Positions 53,009-62,704 of a stretch of DNA of 64,000 bases are shown here, piece by piece; positions within the stretch are counted from its first letter, which is position 1, and each line of letters opens with the position of its first letter. This DNA is from Gracilimonas sp031581265. Its GTDB lineage: Bacteria; Bacteroidota; Rhodothermia; Balneolales; Balneolaceae. The position numbers and the translations under genes were made by a program. A model generated the notes under the pieces. The model did not search any database. It saw only the letters and a list, made by a program, of their open reading frames with translations, and was not told the origin of the DNA. Location of the stretch: NCBI RefSeq assembly GCF_031581265.1, contig NZ_JAVLBQ010000002.1:62001-126000 (forward strand), given 5' to 3'.

Positions 53009-54094
53009 CTAAACCTGAACACTTTCTGCTCTTCTTAAACTAATCGTAAATGTAGAGCCTTTGTTCGGTTCACTGTCTATACTGAATTTTTCCCCATGTG
53101 CTTCCATGATGTGTTTTACAATAGCTAAGCCTAACCCGGTACCGCCTCGTTCTCTCGATCGTGATTTATCCACTCTAAAAAAGCGTTCCGTTACTCTGGG
53201 GATATCTTTTTCGTCAATTCCAATGCCGGTATCTTTTACAGAAATGAAAATACGTTCCGGCTGTTTTGGTTTGGTAAATACAGTTACCTCAACTTTTCCG
53301 CCCGGCACATTGTATTTAATACCATTTTCAATCAAGTTAATAAGTACTTGTTTTACTTGATTTTTATCAGCTTTTACTTGAATGTTTTTATCAAAGTCGT
53401 TTATAACAAGCTCTATATTTTCTTTTTCTGCCTTATAGTTCAAACTTTCAATGATATCATTCAGAACTTCGTACAAGTAAATCTCTTCAATTTCTGATTT
53501 CAGTTCCCCGGTTTCAAGCTTTGAAATTTCCATCAAATCCTTTGTCAAATAAATAAGCCGATTTACGTTGCGCATGGCTTTCTTCAGGAAATCACGATTT
53601 ACTTCCTCATCTTCAAGGGCTCCATTCAGCAATGTTTCAATAAACCCCTGGATAGCAAAGATGGGTGTTTTCAGTTCATGAGAAATATCCCCAATAAACT
53701 CTTTTCGGTAGTTCTCGATTCTGTTTAACCGCTGTATTTCACGCTCCACTGTGCGGCTCGACTTTATCCCTTGCTTAACCAGGTAATCAACCTCATCATG
53801 GTGATCTGTTGTTACATCTTCATACTCCATGAACCTTTTGCGAGCTATATTTTTAAAAAGTTTCTCAATGGTTTTTAGCCTTTTGTATGAATTATAATAA
53901 GTAACAGCATAGACGGTAAGAAAAACAACGCCTGCCAACATTAAGCTCAGGATGCCGGCTTCTTTGGGGGTAAAATTGTACCCAAACATCATTACCAAGA
54001 ATAGTACAACAGCACTTATTGCTGATGTTATAAAACCTATGCGGAGGCCAAATCTATATAAACCCTTTTTCTTTTTTCTGTTCTTTTTACTCAT
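53009..54094 (-). CDS. PhoR-like sensor histidine kinase
   Basis: A 361-residue kinase with two N-terminal helices (20-39, 47-66) and only a seven-residue external loop, so it probably senses within the membrane or through partners. A HAMP-like linker precedes the H-box FIGDISHELKTPIFAIQGF (His139). ATP-binding motifs follow: LINLIENGIKYN (N), VKDTGIGIDEKD (G1), GGTGLGLAIVKHI (G2). The order of genes (regulator first, 4-base overlap) is that of PhoB-PhoR. Confidence 0.93.
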   Translation of the reverse strand: MSKKNRKKKKGLYRFGLRIGFITSAISAVVLFLVMMFGYNFTPKEAGILSLMLAGVVFLTVYAVTYYNSYKRLKTIEKLFKNIARKRFMEYEDVTTDHHDEVDYLVKQGIKSSRTVEREIQRLNRIENYRKEFIGDISHELKTPIFAIQGFIETLLNGALEDEEVNRDFLKKAMRNVNRLIYLTKDLMEISKLETGELKSEIEEIYLYEVLNDIIESLNYKAEKENIELVINDFDKNIQVKADKNQVKQVLINLIENGIKYNVPGGKVEVTVFTKPKQPERIFISVKDTGIGIDEKDIPRVTERFFRVDKSRSRERGGTGLGLAIVKHIMEAHGEKFSIDSEPNKGSTFTISLRRAESVQV

Positions 54095-54768
54095 TCTTTA
54101 AAACGATAACCAACTCCCTTCACAGTTTCAATGTAGTGGTTGCCTAATTTCTCTCTAATCTTTCGAACGTGTACATCTACCGTACGATCTACCACATAAA
54201 TATTGTCGCCCCAAACTTTATTCAGCAGTGTTTGCCGATCTCTCACTTTACCCTTACGACTTGCTAAATAATACAACAACTCGAATTCTTTTCGGGGAAG
54301 TTGAAATTCTTCTTCTCCCCGTTTTACAATGTAACGGTCTTTATCAATTGAAAGGTCATGAACGTCCAAACGATTCACTTCTTCTTCGGTCTCATCAAAA
54401 CGGCGCATTACAGCTTTAATCCTGGAAATTAGTTTGGTCGTGCTAATCGGTTTGGTAATGTAGTCATCTCCGCCTTTGTTCAACCCTTCAACCTCCGTTT
54501 TCTCATCACTTCGTGCCGTCAAGAAAATAATGGGAATTGATTTTAGCTGATCATCAGAGCGCATCTTTTCAACAGCTTCCATTCCATCCATTTTTGGCAT
54601 CATTATATCCATTAACACCAAATCCGGATTATGTTCCTTAGCTATTTGAATTCCTTCTTTTCCATTCTCTGCTTTGAGAACATCAAAGCCTTCTTTCTTA
54701 AGATTGTATTCAATTAAATCTAAAAGATCTTTTTCGTCATCTACTACAAGTATTGTTTTGTTAGCCAC
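54091..54768 (-). CDS. PhoB-like OmpR-family response regulator
   Basis: A 225-residue regulator. Receiver: ILVVDDEKD acidic pair, Asp54 in LVLMDIMMPKMDG, the threonine in FLTARSD and lysine in ITKPIS. Output: OmpR/PhoB winged helix with LPRKEFELLYYLASRKGKV, VVDRTVDVHVRKIREKLG and VKGVGYRFKE. Translation of the kinase overlaps its last codon by 4 bases. Phosphate control is a guess from type only. Confidence 0.95.
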   Translation of the reverse strand: MANKTILVVDDEKDLLDLIEYNLKKEGFDVLKAENGKEGIQIAKEHNPDLVLMDIMMPKMDGMEAVEKMRSDDQLKSIPIIFLTARSDEKTEVEGLNKGGDDYITKPISTTKLISRIKAVMRRFDETEEEVNRLDVHDLSIDKDRYIVKRGEEEFQLPRKEFELLYYLASRKGKVRDRQTLLNKVWGDNIYVVDRTVDVHVRKIREKLGNHYIETVKGVGYRFKE

Positions 54769-54861
54769 GGTTCCAGGATTTATATGATGATTTGCGGATA
54801 TACAATGGTACTAATGTACTGTATTAATAGAAAATTTGTAGCCATTAAGAAATTGTTACGG

Positions 54862-54961
54862 GATCACAGATTTGTGGGATTTTTAGATTTAAAGGTTGAA
54901 TCAATTTTCACTTTGTGAAAATTAAATCTCTGGAACCTGAAAATCCCACAAATCTGTGATC
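54862..54961. repeat. 100-bp near-palindromic element
   Basis: Arms 54862-54883 and 54940-54961 are perfect inverted repeats of 22 bases. Between them lies a second hairpin, AGATTTAA / TTAAATCT enclosing AATTTTCAC / GTGAAAATT. The right end overlaps the stop codon of the oxygenase gene, so the element also forms its 3' end. Confidence 0.85.
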
Positions 54962-55586
54962 AACTGAGTAGATACCCGATACCGGACGGTTGCTGCAACA
55001 GCCAACCTGTTAAACTGTACCGGGGAATATTCGTAGTCAACACTTCATGTTCTATTACAGCGCTTTTAAAAAGAAGCAGTCGTTTGGCTACAGGTTCCAC
55101 CATGATTTCTTGACCGTCTTTATATATGACTAACTCTCCGCCATCACCTTTCTGCCAATTTTTATTGAGATAAATAAGCACGGTTATCTGACGGTTAGTG
55201 CTTTCACTGAATTGATCCAAGTGCCGGTTGTAATAAGATCCTACGGGATATTTAGCTATATGAAATTCTGAACCAGACAAACTCAAATAACAAAATTGCT
55301 TCAGTTTTTGAGTCAGTTCATCCATCAGTTGAAAGAAAGGTGATAGTGCGGTGTCTCGGTCTTTATCCAGCCAATAAATGAAATCACCGCGAATTTCTGC
55401 TTTTACCTGGAAATCTTTTTGGGTTCCAATACCTGCTTTCTTCAGTTCATTTGAAACTTCTTTTTGATGAAAGAACTCCATGATTAAACTAAACAGCTCC
55501 TCACTGATAAAATCATCTACGATTACATAATCATCGTCGGCAAGCCGATCCATCCACTCCAGCCATTGGTCTTCAGAATCATTCAT
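54960..55586 (-). CDS. 2-oxoglutarate/Fe(II)-dependent oxygenase (prolyl hydroxylase type)
   Basis: A 208-residue oxygenase of the P4Hc type. The iron ligands are His122 and Asp124 in NRHLDQF and His180 in AVIEHEVL, and the 2-oxoglutarate arginine is Arg189 in IPRYSLTGWL. The strand AEIRGDFIYWLD and the IAKYPVGSYYNRHLD segment are typical of EGL-9/PHD-like and bacterial prolyl hydroxylases; these can act on EF-Tu, ribosomal or other proteins. Substrate unknown. Confidence 0.92.
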   Translation of the reverse strand: MNDSEDQWLEWMDRLADDDYVIVDDFISEELFSLIMEFFHQKEVSNELKKAGIGTQKDFQVKAEIRGDFIYWLDKDRDTALSPFFQLMDELTQKLKQFCYLSLSGSEFHIAKYPVGSYYNRHLDQFSESTNRQITVLIYLNKNWQKGDGGELVIYKDGQEIMVEPVAKRLLLFKSAVIEHEVLTTNIPRYSLTGWLLQQPSGIGYLLS

Positions 55587-55737
55587 AGCATTTAGGTAAG
55601 CTGTTAATTTCTCTTGAGTCAGAATAAAGTTATAATGTTTTCAAAACGAAAAGAATAGCTTAAAAGGCACTCTCAGTGTCAAATAAGGTTATTATTAGAG
55701 GATCTCATTAAATGGATTATTTCCAAAATCCATTGGC

Positions 55738-55998
55738 TCATTCCTTCAAATCCAGTTTATCGAAATCAAATTCTTGTAAGTTATGCTCATCAAGGTATTT
55801 ATCAATTTTCTGAATAACTTTCTTTTTGGCCTCTTTCCAGCTATCTCCAACAGCAGATAACTCCACCTTTAAATTGCTTATTTCCGGGTGGACTCCCTCA
55901 GATATAACCTTTTTTGTGAAAACCTCTTCTTCCGGTGCATTAAGGTCTTCAATATCTTTAAAAAGTGCTGCTCCTCGATATGATCCTAAGAATTTCAT
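55738..55998 (-). CDS. Small hypothetical protein
   Basis: An 86-residue soluble protein, not recognised. It reads MKFLGSYRGAALFKDIEDLN, a middle strand LKVELSAVGDSW and a charged helix KEAKKKVIQKIDKYLDEHN. No signal or membrane segment. A hairpin AATGGATT / AATCCATT (55711-55734) follows its stop. It diverges from the TrkH-like gene. Confidence 0.55.
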   Translation of the reverse strand: MKFLGSYRGAALFKDIEDLNAPEEEVFTKKVISEGVHPEISNLKVELSAVGDSWKEAKKKVIQKIDKYLDEHNLQEFDFDKLDLKE

Positions 55999-56104
55999 TA
56001 CTCTCTATTCTTTGATTCGTTTAAATATACTTTTTATTAATGAATTTTATATGTGCTTAAATTATTTGATTAAAATGGACCATAATTCTTGATATATTCG
56101 TCAG

Positions 56105-57964
56105 ATGAAATTACCAGAACAATGGAAACGGGCGTATTTCACCTTTTTAGTCTGGCTGAAAAACTTCCGAAAGGATTTTCGTAATCGATTCCAGAGTGTT
56201 GAAGTTGAATTATATGACCTGAATAAAGTTGTAGAGCCCTACATTCATGGGTTCAACTTTCTTTTGGTGCTTTTAGCTATTGCTAGCCTGATTGCCGCTG
56301 AAGGTTTTCAGCTGGAAGAACCTTACAAAACCTGGAATAACTATCTCGAGCTAATCATCATTTCGGGATTTGTTCTATCCTTCTTCTTGCGGGTTCTGCT
56401 GACTTCCAAAAGAATTCAACTTATCCGAAATAGGTTTTTTGAGGCATTACTTATTATATCTCTGCTGCTTATTGGTTTAAGTTATTTAATAGGCGGAGAG
56501 AGTTTTGTTATTTATGTGGAATCCCTTTTTGGTGTAAATAATATATGGCCTGTTCTCATTTTAGCCACCAAGATTTACCTCATCCTTCTCATCATTGAAC
56601 GGGGTATTCGCGCAGCACCCATTATTCTTTCTTTGAAAAGAAAACCAACACAAGTGGTGGCCGGCAGCTTTCTATCAGTCATTGCCTTTGGCACGATTCT
56701 ATTGATGACACCAAGTGCCACCGTTGACGGCTTGGGTTTAAATTTCATAGATGCATTGTTTACCTCTACCAGTGCGGTATGTGTGACCGGCCTAATTGTT
56801 GTGGATACCGCCACGCATTTAACACTGTATGGTCAAATCGTTGTATTAATTTTAATACAAATTGGTGGTTTGGGTCTTCTCACCATTGCTACTTTATTTG
56901 CTCTGTTTGTCAGTTCAGGCTTAGGGGTTGGCCAAATGAATTTATTAAAAGGCTCTATTGGTGAAACCCGAACCAGTGAAACTTTCCAAACTATAAGACG
57001 GATTGTGGTAATTACCCTTTTGATTGAAGCCGTTGGAGCACTTGGATATTATTTAAGCTGGCCCGACTTGTTTGATGATAATTCAAAAAGACTGTTTTTC
57101 TCGATATTTCATGCCGTTTCCGCTTTCTGTAATGCCGGATTTTCTGTGTTTACAAATAGTCTGGCCGACCAAGTAAATGCCTTAAATTATGGAATTAATA
57201 TCACCACCATGATTTTAATTGTAACGGGTGGACTTGGTTTTACAACTCTCTGGGAACTCTTAAAAGGCAATCCGCATCACCGGCTTAGAAACTGGCAGTT
57301 TTCTATTCATACTAAATTGGTTCTATATGCTACCGGATTTTTAATTACCGTTGGAACCTTAGCAGTTTTGGTGTTAGAGTGGAATGGCGTACTCGCCGGA
57401 TATCAAACTTCGGATAAAATAATGCTCTCACTATTTCAGAGCATTACAACACGTACGGCTGGCTTTAATACTCTTGACATCGGTAGCCTTGGAGTTAGTA
57501 CCACTCTTGTTTTTCTGACCTTAATGATCATAGGTGCATCACCGGCTTCAACGGCTGGCGGTTTGAAAACCACAACGGTATCTGTATTGTTACTATCGGT
57601 TTGGAGCACCATTATCGGGAAAAAAGATGTCGAATTTGCAAAAAAGAAAATATCAAAAGACACTGTGTTTACTGCGATGACGGTATTTGTACTTGCCGCC
57701 GTTTGCTTATTCTTTTTTACTTTTCTATTAACGATAACTGAAGATCAACCTTTTATAGATATCTTATTTGAACAGTTCTCAGCATTTGCAACCGTTGGCC
57801 TTTCCCGAGGAATAACAGGAGAACTTACCGATGCCGGGAAATCCATTATTATTGTTTCTATGTTTATTGGCCGGGTAGGAATCGTAACCCTTGCACTGGC
57901 ATTTGCTAAACGCAGGACGGCCAGTAAATATCAATATCCATCTGAAAGTGTAATTGTAGCTTAA
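56105..57964 (+). CDS. TrkH/KtrB-family potassium transporter subunit
   Basis: A 619-residue membrane protein. Residues 1-165 are an extra N-terminal region with about four helices (FNFLLVLLAIASLIAA, LIIISGFVLSFFLRVLL) not present in plain KtrB. The transporter body has four P-loop repeats each with the filter glycine: TSAVCVTGL, VSAFCNAGFS, TTRTAGFNT and FSAFATVGLS. It moves K+ with the neighbouring KtrA-like subunit, 11 bases downstream. The N-terminal extension may be regulatory. Confidence 0.92.
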   Translation: MKLPEQWKRAYFTFLVWLKNFRKDFRNRFQSVEVELYDLNKVVEPYIHGFNFLLVLLAIASLIAAEGFQLEEPYKTWNNYLELIIISGFVLSFFLRVLLTSKRIQLIRNRFFEALLIISLLLIGLSYLIGGESFVIYVESLFGVNNIWPVLILATKIYLILLIIERGIRAAPIILSLKRKPTQVVAGSFLSVIAFGTILLMTPSATVDGLGLNFIDALFTSTSAVCVTGLIVVDTATHLTLYGQIVVLILIQIGGLGLLTIATLFALFVSSGLGVGQMNLLKGSIGETRTSETFQTIRRIVVITLLIEAVGALGYYLSWPDLFDDNSKRLFFSIFHAVSAFCNAGFSVFTNSLADQVNALNYGINITTMILIVTGGLGFTTLWELLKGNPHHRLRNWQFSIHTKLVLYATGFLITVGTLAVLVLEWNGVLAGYQTSDKIMLSLFQSITTRTAGFNTLDIGSLGVSTTLVFLTLMIIGASPASTAGGLKTTTVSVLLLSVWSTIIGKKDVEFAKKKISKDTVFTAMTVFVLAAVCLFFFTFLLTITEDQPFIDILFEQFSAFATVGLSRGITGELTDAGKSIIIVSMFIGRVGIVTLALAFAKRRTASKYQYPSESVIVA

Positions 57965-57975
57965 CAGGAATTATT

Positions 57976-58689
57976 ATGGCAACAACGAAAGATCAATTTT
58001 GTGTAATAGGGCTTGGGGAATACGGATTTTCTTTGGCCAAATCGTTAGCAGAAGAAGGAGCTTACATCTTAGCTGTAGATAATGATTACGACCGGGTTGA
58101 AGAAATAAAAAAATATGTTTCTCATGCCGTACAGTTTGATGCAACTGATCCAGTTCTGCTTAAAGAGCATGGTGTTTGCGAAGCAGATGTGGTTATTGTA
58201 GCCATTGGTGAGGCTTTTGAGCCCGTTGTTTTGATAAGCATGGAACTGCTAAAAGAAGGAGTAAGCCGTATTATTTCACGAGCTTCAAACGAGACTCAGG
58301 AAACTATTCTTAATAAGATTGGCATTAAGGAAGTGGTTCATCCGGAAAAAGACGAAGGTAAACGCATGGCGACATCCCTGGTAAGTACTTCAATAAGTGA
58401 CTTTTTCAAATTAAGTGGAGATATAGGCATATTTGAAATTGATGCTCCTAAGGGAATGGTCGGGTATTCTATAAAAGAGCTGAAAATAAGAGAGCGTTAT
58501 GATATGAGTATCATTACTATTAAAAGACAAAGGAAAAGAGACGATTCTAATAGCTTATACCAGTCGGAAGATGATTACTATTATGAAGTTTTGGGCGTTA
58601 TTGATCCCTTAACAATGATACGAAAGACCGACAGAATTATCATCATGGGTAGACAAAAGTCATTAGATAAACTATTGGAAACCAATTGA
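57976..58689 (+). CDS. KtrA/TrkA-type RCK regulatory subunit
   Basis: A 237-residue cytoplasmic protein. TrkA_N (residues 6-125): FCVIGLGEYGFSLAKSLAEE, a nucleotide-binding glycine pattern, LAVDNDYDRVEE and VVIVAIGEAF. TrkA_C (about 140-235): FEIDAPKGMVGYSIKELKIR and IIIMGRQKSLDKLLE. It gates the TrkH-like pore by binding ATP/ADP or NADH; which nucleotide is unknown. Confidence 0.94.
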   Translation: MATTKDQFCVIGLGEYGFSLAKSLAEEGAYILAVDNDYDRVEEIKKYVSHAVQFDATDPVLLKEHGVCEADVVIVAIGEAFEPVVLISMELLKEGVSRIISRASNETQETILNKIGIKEVVHPEKDEGKRMATSLVSTSISDFFKLSGDIGIFEIDAPKGMVGYSIKELKIRERYDMSIITIKRQRKRDDSNSLYQSEDDYYYEVLGVIDPLTMIRKTDRIIIMGRQKSLDKLLETN

Positions 58690-58766
58690 TCGTAAAGCGA
58701 TAAGATCTATCTGATTTGTATTTATAATTCATCAAAAATGACCGTTCCACATTTAACAGTCTCCCT

Positions 58767-60458
58767 ATGAAATTTTTCACCTCACAGATTAGCTATTTTA
58801 TTTCCAACCGGAATACCAAGATTAACATAAAGCGCCTTATTCGTTTTGTGTTTATTCTTTTTGCTATGATTGTCGTTTATGGAATCCTTTTTCATGAGAT
58901 CATGGAATTTGAAGGGCAAAAACATTCCTGGATCACCGGATTCTACTGGACCCTCACCACTATGACCACCCTTGGATTTGGGGATATCACTTTTACTTCT
59001 GACCTGGGGCGCATTTTTTCTGTATTTGTGTTGATTTCAGGTGTGCTTTCCCTGCTGATTATGCTTCCGTTCACTTTTATCGAATTTTTCTATGCCCCAT
59101 GGATGGAAGCCCAACATCGTGCGCGTGCTCCCAGAGAACTCCCAAAAGACACTAAAGATCATATCATCATCACCAGCTTTGACGCTGTTTCCAAAGCACT
59201 CATTCAAAAACTTGATCAGTATGGCCACGAATATGTATTGTTAGTTAATGAACTGGAGCAAGCTCTTGAACTATATGATCAGGGATATCGGGTGATGCTT
59301 GGGGAACCGGATGATCCTGAAACTTATAGAAAAATGGACATTGAACAAGCGGCACTTGTTGTTACCGGTGGTACTGATATGTCCAATTCTAATGTGGCGC
59401 ACACTATTCGGGAGCTATCCAATGAAGTTAAAATAATTTCAACAGCTAATTCTTATGATTCGATTGACCTTTTAAAATTAGCGGGCAGCAATCATGTATT
59501 GCATATGGGAAATATCCTGGGAAGAGCATTAGCCCGAAGAACATTGGGACAAGATGCCCGAATTCATACTGTAGGCAGATTTGGAGAATTAGTGATAGCT
59601 GAGGCAACTACTTATGCTACCCCATTGGTGGGTAAAACCCTTCAGGAAAGTCGCATCCGTGAAGATCTTGGAATTAATGGAGTTGGAGTTTGGGAACGAG
59701 GAAATTTCGAAAGTGCCCATCCTGAAGTTGAAATTCATAATCACAGTGTTTTGGTACTTGCCGGCACAGTGGAACAGTTGAGAAAGTATGATGAACTAAT
59801 AGGTATCTACGGTACAAGTGACCAACCAAATATTATTATTGGTGCTGGTAGAGTCGGCAGAGCTACCGCCCTTCATTTAGAAAAAAGAAACATTCCATTC
59901 AAAATTATAGACAAGAATCCAGATAGAATAAAAGATGACGAAAACTATATTTTAGGTGATGCAGCTGACCTCGAAACCCTCAAAAAAGCCGGGATTGATA
60001 ACGCTCCTAACGTCATCATCACTACAAACCAGGATGATGTAAACATTTATCTCACCATTTACTGCCGCAGTTTAAGACCTAATATTCATATTGTTGCCCG
60101 ATCGACTTTAGAGCGAAATGTAAATACCCTTCACCGAGCCGGGGCCGATTTTGTAATGAGTTATGCTTCTATGGGTGCTAATGCCATCTTCAATATTTTT
60201 GAGGAAAATGATATTGTAATGATTGCCCAGGGCCTCAATGTATTTAGTCTCGATACTCCCGAAAAGCTCATTGGTAAATCACTTATTCAAGCTGATATCC
60301 GAAACAAAACCGGTTGTAATGTGATTGCTTACCAAGTGGAAGGAGAACAGGATATCAACCCGGAGCCCAACAAACCAATTCCGGATAACAGTGAGATCAT
60401 TTTGATCGGACAATCTGAAGACGAGCAGAAATTCATCGAGTATTACAAGTCAGATTGA
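58767..60458 (+). CDS. Two-helix potassium channel with RCK (TrkA_N/TrkA_C) domains
   Basis: A 563-residue channel protein. Two membrane helices (about 26-43 and 83-107) flank the pore with filter TLGFGD (68-73) in TTMTTLGFGDITF, a variant of TVGYGD. After a linker come a first degenerate RCK domain (140-340: HIIITSFDAVSKALIQKL, LVVTGGTDM) and a second with a good nucleotide fold (NIIIGAGRVGRATALHLEKR, residues about 350-470) plus a TrkA_C tail. It resembles MthK- or GsuK-type channels. It follows the ktrA-like gene by 77 bases and overlaps the convergent cstA end by 16 bases. Confidence 0.92.
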   Translation: MKFFTSQISYFISNRNTKINIKRLIRFVFILFAMIVVYGILFHEIMEFEGQKHSWITGFYWTLTTMTTLGFGDITFTSDLGRIFSVFVLISGVLSLLIMLPFTFIEFFYAPWMEAQHRARAPRELPKDTKDHIIITSFDAVSKALIQKLDQYGHEYVLLVNELEQALELYDQGYRVMLGEPDDPETYRKMDIEQAALVVTGGTDMSNSNVAHTIRELSNEVKIISTANSYDSIDLLKLAGSNHVLHMGNILGRALARRTLGQDARIHTVGRFGELVIAEATTYATPLVGKTLQESRIREDLGINGVGVWERGNFESAHPEVEIHNHSVLVLAGTVEQLRKYDELIGIYGTSDQPNIIIGAGRVGRATALHLEKRNIPFKIIDKNPDRIKDDENYILGDAADLETLKKAGIDNAPNVIITTNQDDVNIYLTIYCRSLRPNIHIVARSTLERNVNTLHRAGADFVMSYASMGANAIFNIFEENDIVMIAQGLNVFSLDTPEKLIGKSLIQADIRNKTGCNVIAYQVEGEQDINPEPNKPIPDNSEIILIGQSEDEQKFIEYYKSD

Positions 60459-62176
60459 TGCTTTTCTTTTTTGACTAAGAATACCGCTTCTAAAATAATC
60501 CAAATGGTAAAACCAAGAATGATAGCCCCAAAGATAAATAGCAGCATATTAGAATCATTGGTTCCCCATCCCGACCAGTCGAATATCACTTGTTCCACCA
60601 TAGCCCAAAGGGTCATGATCATTAAAAACACCATTGGAATTAACGTGTAGACAATAGAACGCCCCTGTCGCTTCAGCCAAATAGTAACCAACAACAAACT
60701 TATTCCCGCTAATAACTGATTGGAGGTTCCAAACAATGGCCATAACAAATAGCCTCCCGAACCCAGTCCTCGCGGGCCTTCCGGTAGTAACACCAGCGCC
60801 GCACTTGCTCCCACTGCAATCAATGTAGAAGTATGGACTTTTGTCAGGGGTTTGATCTTATATTCTTCCCCAAGTTCATTAAGGATATAGCGCATTAAGC
60901 GAACCGAAGTATCCAACGTTGTTGCTGCAAAGCTAATCACAATAACTGCAATGATAGTTTTAGCAGCTTCAAGCGGAATGAGTAAAGCTGTGGCAAGCTG
61001 AGCGGCTCCTTCCACAAAAATATTCAACCCAACCGAGCCGGCCTCAGAAAAGGAATGATAAACATCCATAAATTCACCGGAGGAATTGAAATAGGTGACC
61101 ACCGCAACTATAGTTATCAGTGCCAAAGATCCTTCTCCAATCGCTCCTAAATATCCTACAAAACGGGCATCCGTTTCTTTATCCAGCTGTTTGGCGGTGG
61201 TACCCGAAGAAACCAATCCATGAAAACCTGATATAGCCCCACAAGCAATAGTTATAAAGAGAAGTGGAAACCAACTTACATCGGTAGCCTCAGTATTTGT
61301 TGTTGGAGCCGTGATTTCCGGGCTACTGATGAATAATCCCAGGTATAAAATTCCCAACCCCAACACCAACTGGTAAGCGTTAATTAAATCCCGAGGTTGA
61401 AGCAATTTCCAAACGGGAAGTGTGGATGCGAAATACACATAGATCATTAAAACAGCGATCCACACAAAGAAGGCCATTTCAATTCCCGATAATCCAAACA
61501 GAAGAATATTTTCCGCTCCTCCAAAATACTGTACCAAATCAATTTGAAGTACCGGAACATAACTGGCAATTATGGCGGTGAAATACATCAGGAATAAAAC
61601 AATAACAGACGGAACTACCATATTTCCTGACTTTCGATAGGCTCTGATACCTATCCAAATAGCCAGTGGAATTTGAATAAAAATGGAAAGCACCGTAGCC
61701 GGGAAGTTGATAAAAAGATTTGATATCACCCATGCAAAAACCGCATTGACCATTAAAACCAGGATCAAAATGATAAAAAGAAAAAGCAGTTTTGCACGAT
61801 GGCCTACTAACTGATTGGCCAAAGTTCCTACCGATTGTCCTTTATGCCGAACCGATAACACCATGGTTCCAAAATCATGAACCCCGGCAGCAAATATGGT
61901 TCCTAAGACCACCCAAAGCATTGCCGGAAGCCAACCCCAGTATACTGCTATTGCCGGACCTACGATGGGAGCGGCTCCCGCTATAGAAGTAAAATGATGC
62001 CCAAGCAGTACAAATTTATTGGCAGGAACATAGTCTACGTCATCTTTAAATTCATGGGCCGGCGTCATGTAATCCGGGTTAAGCCGGTATATCTTTTCAG
62101 CAAGAAATTTGGAATAGTATCTATACCCGATAAAGAATAAGAAAAGCGAAAGTGCTGCGATCCAACTTGCTTGCAT
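60443..62176 (-). CDS. cstA: Carbon starvation protein CstA (pyruvate/peptide transporter)
   Basis: A 577-residue membrane protein with about 16 helices and CstA signatures: DYVPANKFVLLGHHFTSIAG, GPAIAVYWGWLPAMLWV, GVHDFGTMVLSVRHKGQSVG, GAISGFHGLVSSGTTAKQL and TTLDTSVRLMRYIL. CstA proteins transport pyruvate and have been linked to peptide use in starvation. It is a single gene. Confidence 0.93.
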   Translation of the reverse strand: MQASWIAALSLFLFFIGYRYYSKFLAEKIYRLNPDYMTPAHEFKDDVDYVPANKFVLLGHHFTSIAGAAPIVGPAIAVYWGWLPAMLWVVLGTIFAAGVHDFGTMVLSVRHKGQSVGTLANQLVGHRAKLLFLFIILILVLMVNAVFAWVISNLFINFPATVLSIFIQIPLAIWIGIRAYRKSGNMVVPSVIVLFLMYFTAIIASYVPVLQIDLVQYFGGAENILLFGLSGIEMAFFVWIAVLMIYVYFASTLPVWKLLQPRDLINAYQLVLGLGILYLGLFISSPEITAPTTNTEATDVSWFPLLFITIACGAISGFHGLVSSGTTAKQLDKETDARFVGYLGAIGEGSLALITIVAVVTYFNSSGEFMDVYHSFSEAGSVGLNIFVEGAAQLATALLIPLEAAKTIIAVIVISFAATTLDTSVRLMRYILNELGEEYKIKPLTKVHTSTLIAVGASAALVLLPEGPRGLGSGGYLLWPLFGTSNQLLAGISLLLVTIWLKRQGRSIVYTLIPMVFLMIMTLWAMVEQVIFDWSGWGTNDSNMLLFIFGAIILGFTIWIILEAVFLVKKEKHQSDL

Positions 62177-62341
62177 GAATTTATTCCATTTTAATATTGA
62201 TGGTTTCCAATAAACTGCGCATTAATTACTATTTTTCATTTTGTGATGCAAGTTTCTTGTACCATACTAACTCTAATTAAGATGGGTTTTGAAAAACAAA
62301 GAATACCTATAATTTGACCTACCCAAACCATTAAAAACCTA

Positions 62342-62365
62342 TCGGATCAGCGATCTGATGTACGT
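62342..62365 (+). repeat. REP-like palindrome
   Basis: TCGGATC-AGC-GATCTGA (one G-T type mismatch) and tail TGTACGT, the same layout as 8300-8322 and 9684-9707. It ends 2 bases before the DUF3820 start codon, an odd place since it could block or shape translation. Confidence 0.7.
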
Positions 62366-62367
62366 TT

Positions 62368-62601
62368 ATGCATGATCCAAACTTTCTCATAAAACTTGTA
62401 CAAGCCAAAATGCCCTTTGGTCAATACAAAGATCGGTATATCACTAACCTACCGGTTCATTATTTGGAGTGGTTTTCGAGACAGGGCTGGCCAAATGGAC
62501 AATTGGGACAATACCTGGCTACTATGTTCGAAATTAAAACCAATGGGTTGGATGATATTTTGAAGCCTATCATTAAGAAACACAGGAATTCGCGTTACTA
62601 A
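62368..62601 (+). CDS. DUF3820 family protein
   Basis: A 77-residue protein with the DUF3820 pattern: KMPFGQYKDRYITNLPVHYL, WFSRQGWPNGQLGQYL and EIKTNGLDDILKPI. The family (also called putative quorum-sensing-regulated virulence factor in old annotations) has no proven role but occurs widely as short conserved genes. The upstream palindrome is directly before its start. Confidence 0.85.
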   Translation: MHDPNFLIKLVQAKMPFGQYKDRYITNLPVHYLEWFSRQGWPNGQLGQYLATMFEIKTNGLDDILKPIIKKHRNSRY

Positions 62602-62704
62602 TTTGAAAACAGACCAACTATACAAGAATTTTTTTGGACTAAAGTGTAACATATTTTATACATCACGTAAAGAAGTTTTGACACTTAACTAATTACATAA
62701 GATT

